Shown: one piece after another, positions 10,898-22,448 of the stretch
Layout of the letters: every line of letters starts with the position of its first letter
Position numbering within the stretch: position 1 is the first letter of the stretch
Assembly: GCA_945910005.1 (NCBI GenBank)
Contig: OX246740.1
Coordinates: forward strand, 48,967,353-49,031,352
Direction: 5' to 3'
Length of the DNA: 64,000 nt
Source: Isoperla grammatica
Taxonomy: Eukaryota > Arthropoda > Insecta > Plecoptera > Perlodidae
Notes under the pieces: generated by a model
What the model saw: only the letters and a program-made list of their open reading frames with translations
Told to the model about the DNA's origin: nothing
Databases searched by the model: none
Program-made: the position numbers and the translations under genes

Positions 10898-12944
10898 GAG
10901 TAAAAATTACTTAGCTAATATTTACACTTGTGAATTTCGTTGTTATCGACATAAAATTACAAATTAAAAACCGGTATTTGTATAATTTCAAGATCAGAGT
11001 ATAAAAATGTTCATATAAGTCCAGAAAAAGTTTTGTTTACTGAAGATGAAATTTGTTTGCCATGTCTTCACACCCTCACCCTTCACAGCGGCTGTACAAA
11101 ATTCTCTCTACCTGTTGGAGAACGAACTGTAGTGTTGTTGTCTAATCAATTCTTTGGACATCCTTGATCTAAATATACTGGAGCTGTTCGTTTGTACGTG
11201 ATTGCCCTGTACGAGGAGTGGATTTCTACCGTGTTATACGGATACATTCTATCTAGTCCTTCGCCTTCGAAGAGATTCGTGATGAGATTTGCAGTTTCCC
11301 GCGTCAGTTTGGTAATCGTGCGTAACAATTCTCCTACCTATCAGGAGAAACGTGCGCGAACTAGACTCGTACTAGAGCCAAAGAGCTTCTAGAGGAAAAT
11401 ATCACATTTTTTATCAGCTTTGGTAATGGTAATGTAATGAGTGTTATCTTTACGATCGGAGGGTTTTCACGTTTTTGGAAAGCCGAGGCTAATGTGGTTA
11501 GATGAGGTTGATTATACGATTAAACATTTCAGGTTCGTTTTAGTTTGGGAATGTGAGATGGTGCTAAGTTTTAACTAACTTGAAAGGGTTTTTGATCTCT
11601 AGAAAGAAATTCTCGGTGGTGGTTTTAGAAGTTCGGATATGAAAACGGTTAAACATTTTTCTTGAGTTATGTATTGTTGTTTCTATGTGATTATTTTCAT
11701 ATTCCGTTGAATTAAGCATCAAAAGTACCGTATAATTTATTATTTTAATAGTTCAGTTTTAAATATAAAATATCAACGTATAAGTGTTTTTCTATTTTAC
11801 ATTTTTCAATTCTACGTGATTTTTCCATATTCTGTTTAAGGTAGTATTGAACGTATCATTTGCTATTTTATTATTTCAATTTTAAATATAAAATAATAAC
11901 GTATTTATGTCTTTTAAATATTATTTTTCAATTGTAGCCATTTATGTAACAAAATTCATTTTATGGTATATTTAATTAGTTTTTCACACAATTTTCAAAT
12001 TGAATTTATATTTTCCTCGTGTAAAGTTAGAAGTAAATTCTATTACTTTTTCATTCTAGTTTATTCTGTTTATTTTACACTCCTCTTTGTGTGATCGCGT
12101 CTTTCATATAAAAGAGCTAAAATAATTCAAATATTATCCACAATGCATTAGCAATTTGTTGAATCAACCGGTTTTTACAAAATACAAATACCAGTTCATT
12201 CTGCAAACGTATTTATAACTAACAAAACACCACACAGATATTTTTTTTAAATCATGGTTTACACGTACTGTAGCAATTTATATTAATTCAATGATATCTT
12301 TTAGAAGGATGTAGATGTGGGATGTGCACTGAAGGACTAAAAAGAAGATAAATGTTCAACTGTACTTCTCAAGATTGATATCGATCTATGACGAACCAGT
12401 GTGGGCAACACAACGAGGTATAATGTTACACTGTCCAAGGACAGTTCTTAGTCTAGTTATTGTTAGTTTCAGACATACTTGAAGACACAAAGATGCTGCT
12501 ATAGGATGAGTGTTTGACACAGTAGCTTGATAACTGTGTGAGAATTTAAGATTTTGAATTCATATCTTCAATATCAAATTTTGGAATGATGTAGCGCGAA
12601 ATAATATCATGATCTAATATATTCTCAAAAAAGGATGTACAAAATTGATTGTTTGCCTAAAATTAAGCTTCTTTAATGATATCTCAAATTTTCAAATTTT
12701 ATCCAAACCTGATAGGTCTATTTTTAATATCGGTAGATATCTATAACCACAACTTCTGAAGAAAATGTTGGTATTTAAAATAATTTTTAAAGAATACAAC
12801 ACGAATATTTTAAAAAAATGTATCTAATGTGATTTTAAAGTTCATGACAGAAACCCTTAGCAATTTATGTCAAAAAGTCTAAAATTACCAAAAGTTGGCG
12901 ACCTATTACGCCTATCACCTTGTAGCTGTTAGATCTTGATCACG
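10898..12944. other. AT-rich non-coding stretch
   Basis: No supported gene. The interval at about 11100-11360 is less AT-rich than its surroundings and is flanked by two short palindromic motifs (TTCTC...GAGAA near 11101 and TTCTCC...GGAGAA near 11330). No domain is recognisable in either strand's open frames there. Confidence 0.5.
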
Positions 12945-12964
12945 TATGCTATGCTATGCTATGC
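12945..12964. repeat. (TATGC)4 microsatellite
   Basis: Four exact pentanucleotide units. Confidence 0.95.
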
Positions 12965-13429
12965 AGCGTGCATCGGCCAACATTCAGTTAAATGCCAGTA
13001 TATTCTATTTGTAGCCAGCCAGACCGTTATTGTTTTAAAAGTCGACGATCTAAAAGGAGAGAGTGCTTATCAAGAGGAAGCTACATACGAGCACGTCCAT
13101 ATAAACTTCCCATTAAACTAATGATCGTGTCTCAAGTATTCGCTATGAAGATAATCGAGACGATGAGTTCATAGGCTAATGGAATCGAAGGATAAATACA
13201 TAACACAACCACCTTTTAGGGATTTAATTTTTTTGAAAAATTGAAGTCGAGGAAAAAATTTCTTTTAAAAAAATTTCAAATTTACATTTTCCGACCCTTG
13301 GGGGAAAAAACGAAAAAATTATATTAAAATTTGTGAATTTCAAGTAACAAAATGTACGTTGATACAGGTGACGCCGAGATTTCACGATTGCTGCACGTTG
13401 ATACCGAGTAATGTTTGAGCACAGATAAT

Positions 13430-13560
13430 ATATTAACAGACTTTGGTATGGGAGAACTGTGAGAGCTCAGGCACATGAATAACTAATGTGGGCTTCTAAT
13501 TAAGAAGGTCCCGGGTGCGATTCCCGCCTCGTGCTGGGGTTTTGTGAATTATATATTGAC
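13430..13560 (+). mobile_element. Possible tRNA-like SINE fragment
   Basis: A B-box-like CCCGGGTGCGATTCCCG (13510-13526) lies about 50 bp downstream of a GAGAGCTCAGGC stretch that could be a decayed A box. The sequence that follows does not match the family A body. It may be a SINE head or chance. Confidence 0.3.
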
Positions 13561-14129
13561 AAGTCTATCGATACGATACTGTGGCACACAAGTAAACGGT
13601 GAATTTGGTCTAGCAGCAATGCACATAATACACGGTACAATGCCTATATTCCCCACTGAAAACCAGAACTTCTGAGTTGGTTGATCATTTGATTCATTTT
13701 TTATTTGAAAAGGGACTCTTGTCCCACTAGTACACATTTAATGATTGATTTAACGATGACGAAGAAGGAAAGAGGAGAAAATCTGGTGCCGGCACGCAGC
13801 CTACTCCTGTCGAAAAGTGACAAAGGGGCAATCGACTTCACTTACCGTCCGAGAGGACGGTGTAACTTTGACTGGTCAATATAGGTTAATTCATATAATG
13901 TAATATATGAATACTAAAAATAGAGTTATATATGTGAAATTTCTTAATAACTATGTAAATCTTGTAATCTGTTATTCTAAAGGGTATATAATAATAAATA
14001 TGTAGGTTTATGCAATTTTATTGATCTGTTTAATTAAATGTGTGAGTAAAAGAAACTGGTGCAATGTAAATGAGATGATAGCCAACACAAACACAGCCAC
14101 GACAGACGAACAGTACAAAGAAAGATACA
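13561..14129. other. Non-coding stretch, nothing specific
   Basis: No supported gene or repeat. Confidence 0.45.
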
Positions 14130-14290
14130 TTTTCTTCTTGCTAACCCCGGTCACCGCGTGTCGTTTGGTTACTGTGACATCGCGGGCGTACACTAGTGGG
14201 GGGGTGATCGTTGTCTCTCTCTTTGGCGTCCGTTTACGCGGGGTCAAATGCGTGGAAATCTCGTAAGCTTGGATTACCGCTCGTTTTCCT
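14130..14290. other. Locally CpG-rich block
   Basis: About fourteen CpG dinucleotides lie within roughly 125 bp (for example around 14147-14195 and 14226-14262), in contrast to the AT-rich flanks. It could be a fragment of regulatory DNA or a decayed element. A minus-strand frame across it (14008-14376) contains a hydrophobic run but no domain I recognise. Confidence 0.45.
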
Positions 14291-14743
14291 AAATTGATGC
14301 GTTGTCTTCCGACATTACCGAGAATGTATATTGTATATTGTTTCCTAACGTCTCTAGGCGAATGCGTATAGTTCAAGCTAACCGAGAAGAACGCCGGCTG
14401 AAGATAATAGTTCTGGATCGGACGTGAAAGAGTATAGGCTACTACTTTATGCAGGAGTTAGCTACATGCCCGTGACGAGTTTCGGAACGTGAAACTGGGC
14501 AAAACAGAATAATAAGAATAAAGAACATTCATGCTGTTAGAAATTGTAGTCTTTGACAAAAGAAAATAATGTTATCAATGTAGTAAAGTAATACATAACA
14601 AAAATTAAAATAACCTCACCATCACAACCATAGATTTTGATTTTGGGAGTATTTTTTAAAACAATTTAAAAAATAGTGTTTTTAATAAATTAAAAACTAT
14701 ACCTTGTTTCATACTGTTGATCTGAATTATAAATATCTTGTCA

Positions 14744-15045
14744 TCAGCACTGAGATGGCTCAGCAGTGACACGTGAGACTCATATCCGGGAGGTCACCGG
14801 TTCGATTCCGGCCACCGGCAACAATCACGACTAAAATGTTTCCGTGGTTTTCCTCAAGGCATAAGGCAAAATCTGGTACTGCTGTTGAGTGCATACAACT
14901 TAGCACTCAAACATTTCCAACTATTTAAACACCCTAATGCATCTAGTTAGGTCGTCTAGTTATCTAAAAAGGGGCACATCTGCAGGATAAAACTGACGTG
15001 CACTCTGTAGCAAGGATTCCTAACAGAAATAATAATTAATTATTG
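14744..15045 (+). mobile_element. tRNA-derived SINE, family A, diverged copy
   Basis: The A box TGGCTCAGCAG (14757-14767) and B box GGTTCGATTCC (14799-14809) form the tRNA-like head. The body contains CCGTGGTTTTCCTCA, then AGGGGCACATC and GTGCACTCTGTAG, in the same order as in the copy at 9614-9923. It ends at an AATAATAATTAATTATT tail. I could not find a clean target duplication. An AT-rich tail directly followed by a tandem duplication makes the 3' boundary uncertain by about 10 bp. Confidence 0.85.
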
Positions 15046-15046
15046 T

Positions 15047-15365
15047 ATATATCACTGCTTTAGTTTTTAAACTTGTTGAACCATTTGTCATAACACTTTC
15101 ACTACTTACTATAAAACGTTGACTCTGTAGTGCTCATGGGGGTTGAAGGGGGGATGTTTTGAGCCACCCCACCACAAAAAGAGAAATAATAATAATCATT
15201 AATAATTTCTGTATCCATCGCCATTTTAGTTTTTAAATTTGTTCAACCATTTGTCATAACATTCGTACTTTCATTACTTACTATGACACGTTGACTCTGT
15301 AGTGCTCATGGGGGTTGAAGGGGGATGTTTTGTGCCCCCCCACCACATAAAAAAGACAAATTACA
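15047..15365. repeat. Tandem duplication, two units of about 166 bp
   Basis: Unit 1 (about 15047-15212) and unit 2 (about 15213-15365) share CCATTTGTCATAACA, then GTTGACTCTGTAGTGCTC, ATGGGGGTTGAAGGGGG and ATGTTTTG, followed by a C-rich stretch and CCACCACA. The anchor TAGTTTTTAA is at 15061 and 15227. Units start right after the SINE tail. Each unit contains an internal G-rich/C-rich near-palindrome. Confidence 0.85.
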
Positions 15366-16837
15366 TTCGACCACTAGCTTCCATCGAACCGTACAGTCTA
15401 AACGCTGCACTGACATTCCATGCGTGATACATACAAGCATAAACAATGGTCGTGGAAATAAGAAATAAAAGTATGAAGTGATGTAACGGGCGCGGTTTGC
15501 ATTCCAAACATGGAGGTACCTCTCCTCGTGTTGCAGCGAAGACATCGACGCAAATATAACACACTTGTCACGATGACAGAAGACTTGACTTGACTTTGGC
15601 AATCGGGTCATCGATGACGCTTACGATCGTGAAAACGTAGGAATCGTAAATTTAGAATTATCATATTTCCTTCCTTGGACACTTCACGCGCGTCATGCAA
15701 TGGAAATAGATTCTGACAGATTGATTCTGGTTTTGATTTTAGTTTTTTTTTTGTGAGTGTATTTTATATTTGTAAGTATGTAAATTAATATAATAATACA
15801 TGTTTATGTTGTGGTGATAGAAAATGATGCAACTTAAATTGAATTGATTTTTGGACGAATCTCAAATAATGAATTTCTAACTTTTTTAATGATGTGGAAC
15901 AAGGAAATGCTGGGTTGGATTAAAACAAAAACCTACTGCTTACATAGCTGTTGGATTTCCGGGTGGTTATTACTTTCACATTATCTGGCAGATGCGACTG
16001 AGAAAGAGGAAGCTATTCACCCGAAATTCGAAATTAATTGTCTAGCAGTGACCGAAGCAAAGACTCCAGTTGGATGTTTTAATAAGTTTTCAACTGTCAT
16101 TTCTACTAATAAACGGATGACAAATTTTGTATTACTCGTGTATTCGACACTCATTTACATTGTCTCAAATACTCACATTTTTTCTTGCTCACTGTATTTC
16201 ACTAACTTTCCAATCCGTTCAATCCAAACTTCCCCGCCGTTTTCCTTTTGCAATATCTCTCGGTCAATAATAATTTTGTACAGCCAAAGTTGAACGTAAG
16301 TTACTTATGTCTGGTGTTTTAACTTCCAACTATCCGTTAGCTTGTTTTCACAGTGTAATCACCAATCACAAGGTTGAAATAAATCTTTTACTGATAACCA
16401 AATATTTAGTTAGTAGTTATAAGAGCGGTTATGAGTTTAAATTATTTTCTCCTTTATCGAACATATTTATTTTACTCATTACTCACAATATCCATGCGAG
16501 GCCATTACACAACCCCTCAGATAATCCATTCCCAGCGGCGTCGGAATCGAGGGGGCCTCCCCCCTCACCCCCGGGGGAAAAAGCGAATTCTTAGTGATGT
16601 CAAGACTTGAGTCATTTTCCGTTCACTTGAGGCAGACAAAACTTCAAACAATCTTCTCCTTCAGTGGATGGGACTTTTCTCCAGACCCCATCTTCATATA
16701 AGTTAATCCTAAGTATAGGCATAGTTATTTCTCTCCCCCTGTAGAAATCTTCTTCCGCTCCGTTACGACGCACCTACCATTCCCACTGTCTTTCAAACCA
16801 CTGTTTTACTTTGTATGCTGTTAAAATGTTTTGAATT
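15366..16837. other. Non-coding stretch; unassigned open frame and hAT-like end
   Basis: A 149-codon frame at 15844-16293 (plus) is the second longest in the window. It shows no recognisable domain, no repeats and AT-driven composition, so I do not call it a gene. Around 16532-16560 CAGCGGCGTCGGAATCGAGG followed by G and C runs resembles a solitary end of a CAGTGGCGTA-type hAT element. Confidence 0.5.
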
Positions 16838-16845
16838 GTTCAGTC

Positions 16846-17265
16846 CAGTGGCGTATACACGGGGGGGAGTGGGGGGGGGGGGGACAAAACACCCCCTTTT
16901 TGCAAAGGAAACATGGAAAATGACCGTTTACATTTCAATAGACAGTATTTCAATAGACAGTATCAAAAGACAGTAGGCTTATTTCAATAGACAGTTAGAT
17001 GTTTTACTTTATAATTATTGTATATTGTTGTAATTAAAAGCAAAAGCAATACGAAAAATATGCAAATTATTGATTGAGGTTCCATTTATTAGCGGTGCTA
17101 AGGAAAAAATGTGTTGCCAGAAACTGAGTAATCATTTGCACTAAAATAACCTTGACGAGAATTTTTTCGGGCAAGCCCCCCCGGAACCCCAATTATGTTT
17201 CGGCTCCACTCTCTATAATATGGGTTTAAAACCCCCCCCTTTCCCAATTCCTGGATACGCCACTG
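16846..17265. mobile_element. hAT non-autonomous transposon, 420 bp
   Basis: The ends carry an 11-bp perfect terminal inverted repeat CAGTGGCGTAT. A perfect 8-bp target duplication GTTCAGTC flanks it at 16838-16845 and 17266-17273. An 8-bp duplication with CAGTG termini is diagnostic for the hAT superfamily. The left end is followed by long G runs and the right end by a C run, so the subterminal regions also pair. No transposase is encoded; the minus-strand frame at 17098-17307 is an accident of the terminal sequence. An intact duplication suggests the ends have not decayed much. Confidence 0.92.
16931..16996 (+). repeat. Short tandem motif inside the hAT element
   Basis: The motif TTTCAATAGACAGT occurs three times, plus a variant ATCAAAAGACAGT. 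Internal short repeats are common in hAT-derived non-autonomous elements and may be transposase-binding subterminal motifs; that role is inferred. Confidence 0.75.
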
Positions 17266-17273
17266 GTTCAGTC

Positions 17274-17778
17274 GATCAAAAATAATGAACACAAAATAAC
17301 AAAACATGTTTCATATTATGCATACATCACGTTGTGGCATTATAAAATCTTCACAATGCAAACATGAACAACTTTCTTTTGTTAATACGCAAACAATGTA
17401 TGTATAGCTGTGAATGGTGACCTGTCGAGTCTGCGTGCGGTTGTGGTTGTTTCGTTAGACGAATCGTGGGTGCGGTTAGCTGGTTGGTCATCCGTCTTCG
17501 CTGACACAGCACAGGAAGGAAACTGCCGTGATTCGCCGCTAGTTATTGAATCGAAAGTAATTAAAATGGTCTTATCGTCGGTATCCGGAGTGAAACAAGT
17601 TGCAATTATTGTTCGCCCGCGCACACCCTTCTTGTAGATAGACAGTGGCGGCTCGTGAATCTTAGGGTAGTTAGCTGTGTGAGTACGAGAAGGGGTTGAT
17701 TTATTTTATATTTGCACAACAGGGCCGAGGTCACACCCGCACTGTAAAAACCGCGCCAAATTAAGGGCAAAGGATAGT
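17274..17778. other. Non-coding stretch with a possible solitary hAT end
   Basis: CAGTGGCGGCTCGTGA at 17646-17661 resembles a hAT-type terminus. I found no matching opposite end. No supported gene. Confidence 0.4.
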
Positions 17779-18130
17779 CTCTACGTCAAAAACCGCAGAC
17801 AATATTCATTATTAAATTATATCCCAAGATTGCAACAAGAAATTGAAAATCTAAATCAGCAGCGCACTTTGATTTGGTAAGCCCTACAGATTGAATAAGA
17901 TATTACAACCATTAGCGTAGTATTTTGAATATAATTCGATAAATAGTAATAAAATAAATGATTTATAAGAAAACATACTGATTTTAATATAAGTCACGAC
18001 TTAGCGCATTCAATGTTTAGGGCTCACTAAACCACAGTGCGCTGTTGATTCAGATTTTCGATTTCGAAGCCCATTCTTGTGATATAATTAGAAAAAGAAA
18101 TTTTTGTGCGGTTTTTGACGAAGAGTAGAG
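17779..18130. mobile_element. Fold-back element with ~120-bp inverted arms
   Basis: The left arm (17779-17896) and the reverse complement of the right arm (18009-18130) share GTCAAAAACCGCA, AATTATATC, GAAAATCT and CAGCGCACT in the same order, with moderate divergence. The 112-bp centre is AT-rich. The outer boundaries are blurred and I could not identify a target duplication, so the class is unknown. Confidence 0.7.
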
Positions 18131-19124
18131 GGTTTAGTTATATCTTGAGAACGCTAACACAGTTTTGAAAATATGATATATGATCGTGATATGGTTTTGT
18201 GAGAACTGAAAACTGGATTTAGTGTGAAATGTATTTATTGGTAATGTCAATTAATTACAATGACTGACTTAATTTTGTATGTAAAGATACAAATATATGA
18301 ACCATATTTAATTAAGTTTTTGCGAAATCACATTGTGTGCTTATTATCACTTCTTCAAATTGTGTAGCGTTTTCAAAAACGTTAATTTGAAGCGGTTTTT
18401 TTGTTGTTAGATTGCCCTTCCGCGGTTTTAGTAGCAGTATTTGATTAGATGTTGGTTGTGGCAAAGTCGTATTTGGAATTTGGATCGCGTTTTATTTTCA
18501 AGTATCTTTAATTTCTTTTAAAATCGTTCACAACTGTACTTTTATTCAGTCTAATTTAAACGATCAAAATTGTTAGATTTACATTTTCAAATTTTGACTA
18601 AAACTTGGTTTGGCTTTCGGGTTCGTCACATCCATTGAATTTAAAATTCTGTCGATGTGATACTCCACATCCAAGTTTAGTCAAGACTCAAGACTCGGTC
18701 CACAACGAGTTTTATTTTCCAATTTGATCGAGGTGTCCAAGTTGCTACTTTTTAAACCCTACTAATTCTCTAACGAGTTTGATTCCCACACAAATTCACC
18801 AACAGCTGTCATTACAAAATATACGCCGAGTTTGAAATCAATTTGTCCGTGAAACTAACGACTACATGTTCTGAGCAAGTCAATAATACCGTGAAATGTA
18901 GTTTAAATCCCTAAACATTGTGTTGGTGGCCAATGTCATAGATTGATTGAAATCAATAAGGTTTTTGGAGCCCGTGTATCTACTCGGACTTTTAATTAAC
19001 TTTCAGTCGGTAAATTAGTATGTTGTTTATGTGGGCATAACAACATGTTTTTTTCAGCATGTGCGAGATGTAGAGTACACATTTTCCTTCTTGTTTTGTA
19101 TCCCAAGGTAGTGTGCTTGGATAA
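18131..19124. other. AT-rich non-coding stretch, nothing specific
   Basis: No supported gene. A small imperfect palindrome TCACATC...GATGTGA lies near 18627-18660. Confidence 0.5.
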
Positions 19125-19200
19125 TTGGAGCCAGTGGTAGGATTCGAAACTAATCACAGAGCTACCACATTCTGTGTATTTGGCCCGATGTGCTACAGGC
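19125..19200 (-). mobile_element. tRNA-like SINE head fragment
   Basis: On the minus strand an A-box-like TGTAGCACATCGGG is followed about 40 bp on by a B-box-like GTTTCGAATCCTACC. The downstream body does not match family A or B. Probably a decayed SINE of another family. Confidence 0.45.
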
Positions 19201-20387
19201 ACAAGTTTGTTATTTATTGTAGAATAACAGGCATTATATGGCTGTACGTTTGATATTAGTTTCATATTCAATTTAAATGAGAACATGTAAGGGTCAGTCA
19301 TGGATTAGCCTGCCTGGCGTGGGAGGGGAAAAACTCACCCATTCCAACTTTGGAGAATTCCGATATTGGAAAACTATATATAGTCTACCTACCAAACTAA
19401 TATCTGGTCTGGTAAATGTTAAATTTTGAGTATAATGTTGCCTGTAGAGTATTTATCAGCTTACTTGCTAAATGCTACCTTTCCATCTTTAGATGATGAA
19501 CCACAGTTTATAGGGAAGCTAGGGAGTTTTGTAGCTTTATGAGTTATTACTGTATTGTTTATTTTGGGACTATATACTTGCTTTCATCTAGGATTGACGG
19601 TAGCAGGAATCAAATTCACAACTTCCTGAGTAGGTTTTGTGAACATAACTGCATATCCAAGTCACTAAAGCCACAGCCTTCTATATACATTTTGTGTTTG
19701 ATATGTTTATATATACTGAGCCGCTTGGGTACCTACTTTTCGGCTACATGTATGAACTATGAATCGGGTCTCTTTCACACCTGTTTAGATATGACCACGT
19801 GATAAGAATTAGCCTTGTTAGGGAGACGATAGTTGCATCATTATGTTGAGAGACAATACCCAACATCGGGCGGGGGCTCGTCTTTATAATAATATATACA
19901 ACCGAGAGACCGTCTCAAACCAGGTATAATGATATAATGGAAGCATTAACAATGGATAACCCGTAGGTCAGGGAAGTCGAAAGAGGTAGGGTGTGCTGGC
20001 TAGCTAGCTTGACATTACCATAACACATATTCCCTTGATATTTAGTAAAGTTCATATCAAAAATTCAAGTTCAAGTATATTATTAAAGTATGCCGTTTTA
20101 AGTCGAGGTTATCACCTTTTTTCTCGCTCCCCCGTAGACAGACGCAGTGTCGGACGTTTGATGACATTTCCGAGTCACATAATGTCGGAAAGTGCGGCTA
20201 TAAAAGTGCACTTTGCAAATACCTCCTAGTTGACCGGAATTTCTTATTAAAATGAGTCATAAACGCACGGGTACCCTCATGAAGTATCAATTAAGACTGT
20301 ATATTATTATCATCGTAAGAATCTTAATCTTCTGAAACGTGAGCTGAGGCGAGTCTAGACCGGGGCAGACGCCCGCGGAGGGGAAGT
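19201..20387. other. Non-coding stretch, nothing specific
   Basis: No supported gene. The 87-codon frame at 19539-19802 has no recognisable domain. Confidence 0.45.
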
Positions 20388-20401
20388 GGGGGGGGGGGGG
20401 G
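20388..20401. repeat. Poly(G) tract, 14 bp
   Basis: Pure G run within a wider G-rich stretch. One of roughly fifteen such G or C runs in the window. Confidence 0.95.
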
Positions 20402-20667
20402 AGGAGCGTGGGCGAGGGAAAGGTTCAATGACGGGCACACCGGGCTTGTGTCGTGAGCCAGCTCCGAGTCATTGCTTTCGTTTGTTTTGAATTCCTTGTG
20501 GGGCGTAATCTTTGGTGGATGACGTCATGGTTGTCACTGTCGACGATGTTGCTTGCCAAATCGTGGAGAGTGGAACGTCTTCGAAGTATCTACTTGAACT
20601 TGAACCCATCTCCCCCCCCCCCGCTTTCCAACCCTCCACGGAGCCTTCAAGATACTCTAACCCTCTC

Positions 20668-20755
20668 AAGTAAGCACACTAAATCTGTAAATGATGACGT
20701 TTTATTTTATTTAGCAGACTTTCAAATTGTCACAAGATAGAGTACATTGTACAAT
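20668..20755 (+). repeat. 88-bp dispersed direct repeat, copy 1
   Basis: AAGTAAGCACACTAAAT through GACGTTTTATTTTATTTAGC to GTACATTGTACAA is nearly identical to 21738-21824. A diverged third copy is at 20836-20905. Both better copies end at GTACATTGTACAA. Confidence 0.85.
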
Positions 20756-20835
20756 AATCATTTACGAAAATAGTTAAATATTAAATTATCATTGTCTATA
20801 TAAAATAAATACACAAGCATATCACTCAAGCAGAC

Positions 20836-20905
20836 AGAATTGGTAAATTTTGAAGTTTTCTCTTATCTAGCAGTCTTTCAAATTGTCATAATCGTATACA
20901 ATAAT
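20836..20905 (+). repeat. Dispersed direct repeat, diverged copy
   Basis: Shares GAAGTTTTCTCTTATCTAGC and TTTCAAATTGTCA with the copies at 20668 and 21738, with many differences. Confidence 0.55.
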
Positions 20906-21011
20906 TATTAAACAAAACAATTACACATTGGATAATAGTTGTGTATTTTGTGATAAGTGTGGGTTTATATTATAACATAAACACACACTTATCATCACAT
21001 CAGCATAAAAT

Positions 21012-21269
21012 AGCATGCATTGTTGGGAACAGATTGATATTTTCTTCTGGGTTGTTTCGTCGTGTCAGGAAAGAGTTTTCACTCGACGTTTCGCCACCCA
21101 TGTTGGTGGCTTTACCTTCTGGAAACCAGTCTGGAAAAGCCACTAGCATGGGTGGCGAAACGTGGAGTGAAAACTCTGTACCGACACGACGAAACAATCC
21201 AAAAGAAAATATCAATCTGTTCCCATCTACGGGTCGTGAAAGCCTCCAACAACTCAGCATGCATTGTTG
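21012..21269. mobile_element. Palindromic element with 14-bp flanking direct repeats
   Basis: A near-perfect inverted repeat spans 21025-21224. Both arms carry GGGAACAGATTGATATTTTC, GTTTCGTCGTGTC, GAGTTTTCACTC and CGTTTCGCCACCCATG, with a very short centre near 21124. The 14-bp direct repeat AGCATGCATTGTTG lies at 21012-21025 and 21256-21269, looking like a target duplication, although 31 bp separates the right arm from the right repeat. Overlapping frames are open on both strands (up to 143 codons) because of the symmetry. A large insertion-derived hairpin of unknown class. Confidence 0.75.
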
Positions 21270-21737
21270 TTACTTACTTTTTTTTCCCAAATTTCAATCA
21301 GAATGCATGGTGGGCGTCCAGCCTTCCTCGTATAGAATAGGCAACATAATTTCAACAGGAGCTCCAAAGTAAAAGTTGTCACACTACAATCATATTATTA
21401 TTGTTGTTATCAGACTCTCCAATCAATAGAGACAACAATTAAATCACGTTTTAGTGTGATGTCACTTCACAGTTATCACACAGACGATTCGTGAGTCGCC
21501 TGTTTGCATAATCGTGTATAGCTAGTCCACAGCCTCCCACAATGCATCAATCTATCACCGCGCGGTCACCGCTCCATCGTTGTAAAGCTACATCATCTGT
21601 GAAATGTGGTCACGTGACACCGACACACGCGCTCGCCCATGTGTTTCCCCGTTCCCAGCTGGCTTATCGTACCACATAAAAATCTTGTACAGTCCTGTAC
21701 TTAATGTAATGAAGGCTATTTTGTACACTACTGTACC

Positions 21738-21824
21738 AAGTAAGCACACGAAATTTGTAAATTATGACGTTTTATTTTATTTAGCAGACTTTTAAATTGT
21801 CACAAGATACAGTACATTGTACAA
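21738..21824 (+). repeat. 88-bp dispersed direct repeat, copy 2
   Basis: Nearly identical to 20668-20755. The family A SINE at 21824 starts exactly where this repeat ends. Confidence 0.85.
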
Positions 21825-21950
21825 AATGGTGGCTCAGCGGTAAGACGCGAGACTCTAATTCGCGAGGTCGCCGGTTCGATTCCGGTCACCGGCAGAAGTT
21901 TTTTCCGAGGTTTTCCTCAGTCGTAAAGGCAAATGCTGGGATCAATTCTT
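21824..21950 (+). mobile_element. tRNA-derived SINE, family A, 3'-truncated
   Basis: The A box TGGCTCAGCGG (21830-21840) and B box GGTTCGATTCC (21873-21883) are intact and closer to the consensus than in the other copies. The body CCGAGGTTTTCCTCAGTC and AAAGGCAAATGCTGGGAT follows. Similarity to the 9614 copy stops near 21945, so the 3' half is missing. Confidence 0.85.
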
Positions 21951-22448
21951 GTGTATGATCAGTTTTTGTAAACAAGTGGGTAATCATAAATTATTATTTT
22001 GTGACAAATCTAAATACAAACTATTACATTAGTAACTCCAGAAAGGAAAGTTTGATCTACATATTTTAAATTCTGATTACTTTTCGAAAATTGTACGATA
22101 GATAGATAATTCAATACGTTTTGGAAGTCTCCAGACAGTTTCGTTCTTCCCCAGACGTTGTTGTTGTGGCTCGGCGGGTTGATGGTTTATGCACTTGAGC
22201 ATGCATAATCGTCGGCTGTCTGTCTGGCAAATAGTCTACGTGAAACGGTTGAAGCTGTCTGAAGCATTTTACCCCCTTCTTCGTCAATGATCGGTTTATC
22301 TTGGCAGCTAATGGCTTTGGCGCGACCGCACTATTCAAGTTGTTTGGAAGGCTCGATGAGTTTTGGGTTAATTACTGTGCCACACCTCAATACGTTGAAA
22401 TACAATTTTACAGCCCAATTTCGGAATTTTATAATTAGTAATCTGAAA
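21951..22448. other. Non-coding stretch, nothing specific
   Basis: No supported gene or repeat. Confidence 0.45.

Noticed and set aside
14008..14376. 122-codon minus-strand frame with a hydrophobic run
   Set aside because: The hydrophobic run could be a membrane segment, but the remainder has no recognisable features and an opposing frame is open.
15844..16293. 149-codon plus-strand frame
   Set aside because: No recognisable domain or codon signature. A frame of this length can arise by chance in 64 kb of six-frame sequence, and no splice context supports it.
17098..17307. Minus-strand frame with a WRIQELGKGG-type start
   Set aside because: This is the translated terminal repeat of the hAT element at 16846-17265.
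20941..21372. 143-codon plus-strand frame and partners
   Set aside because: It lies in a 200-bp palindrome, which opens matching frames on both strands; not independent coding evidence.
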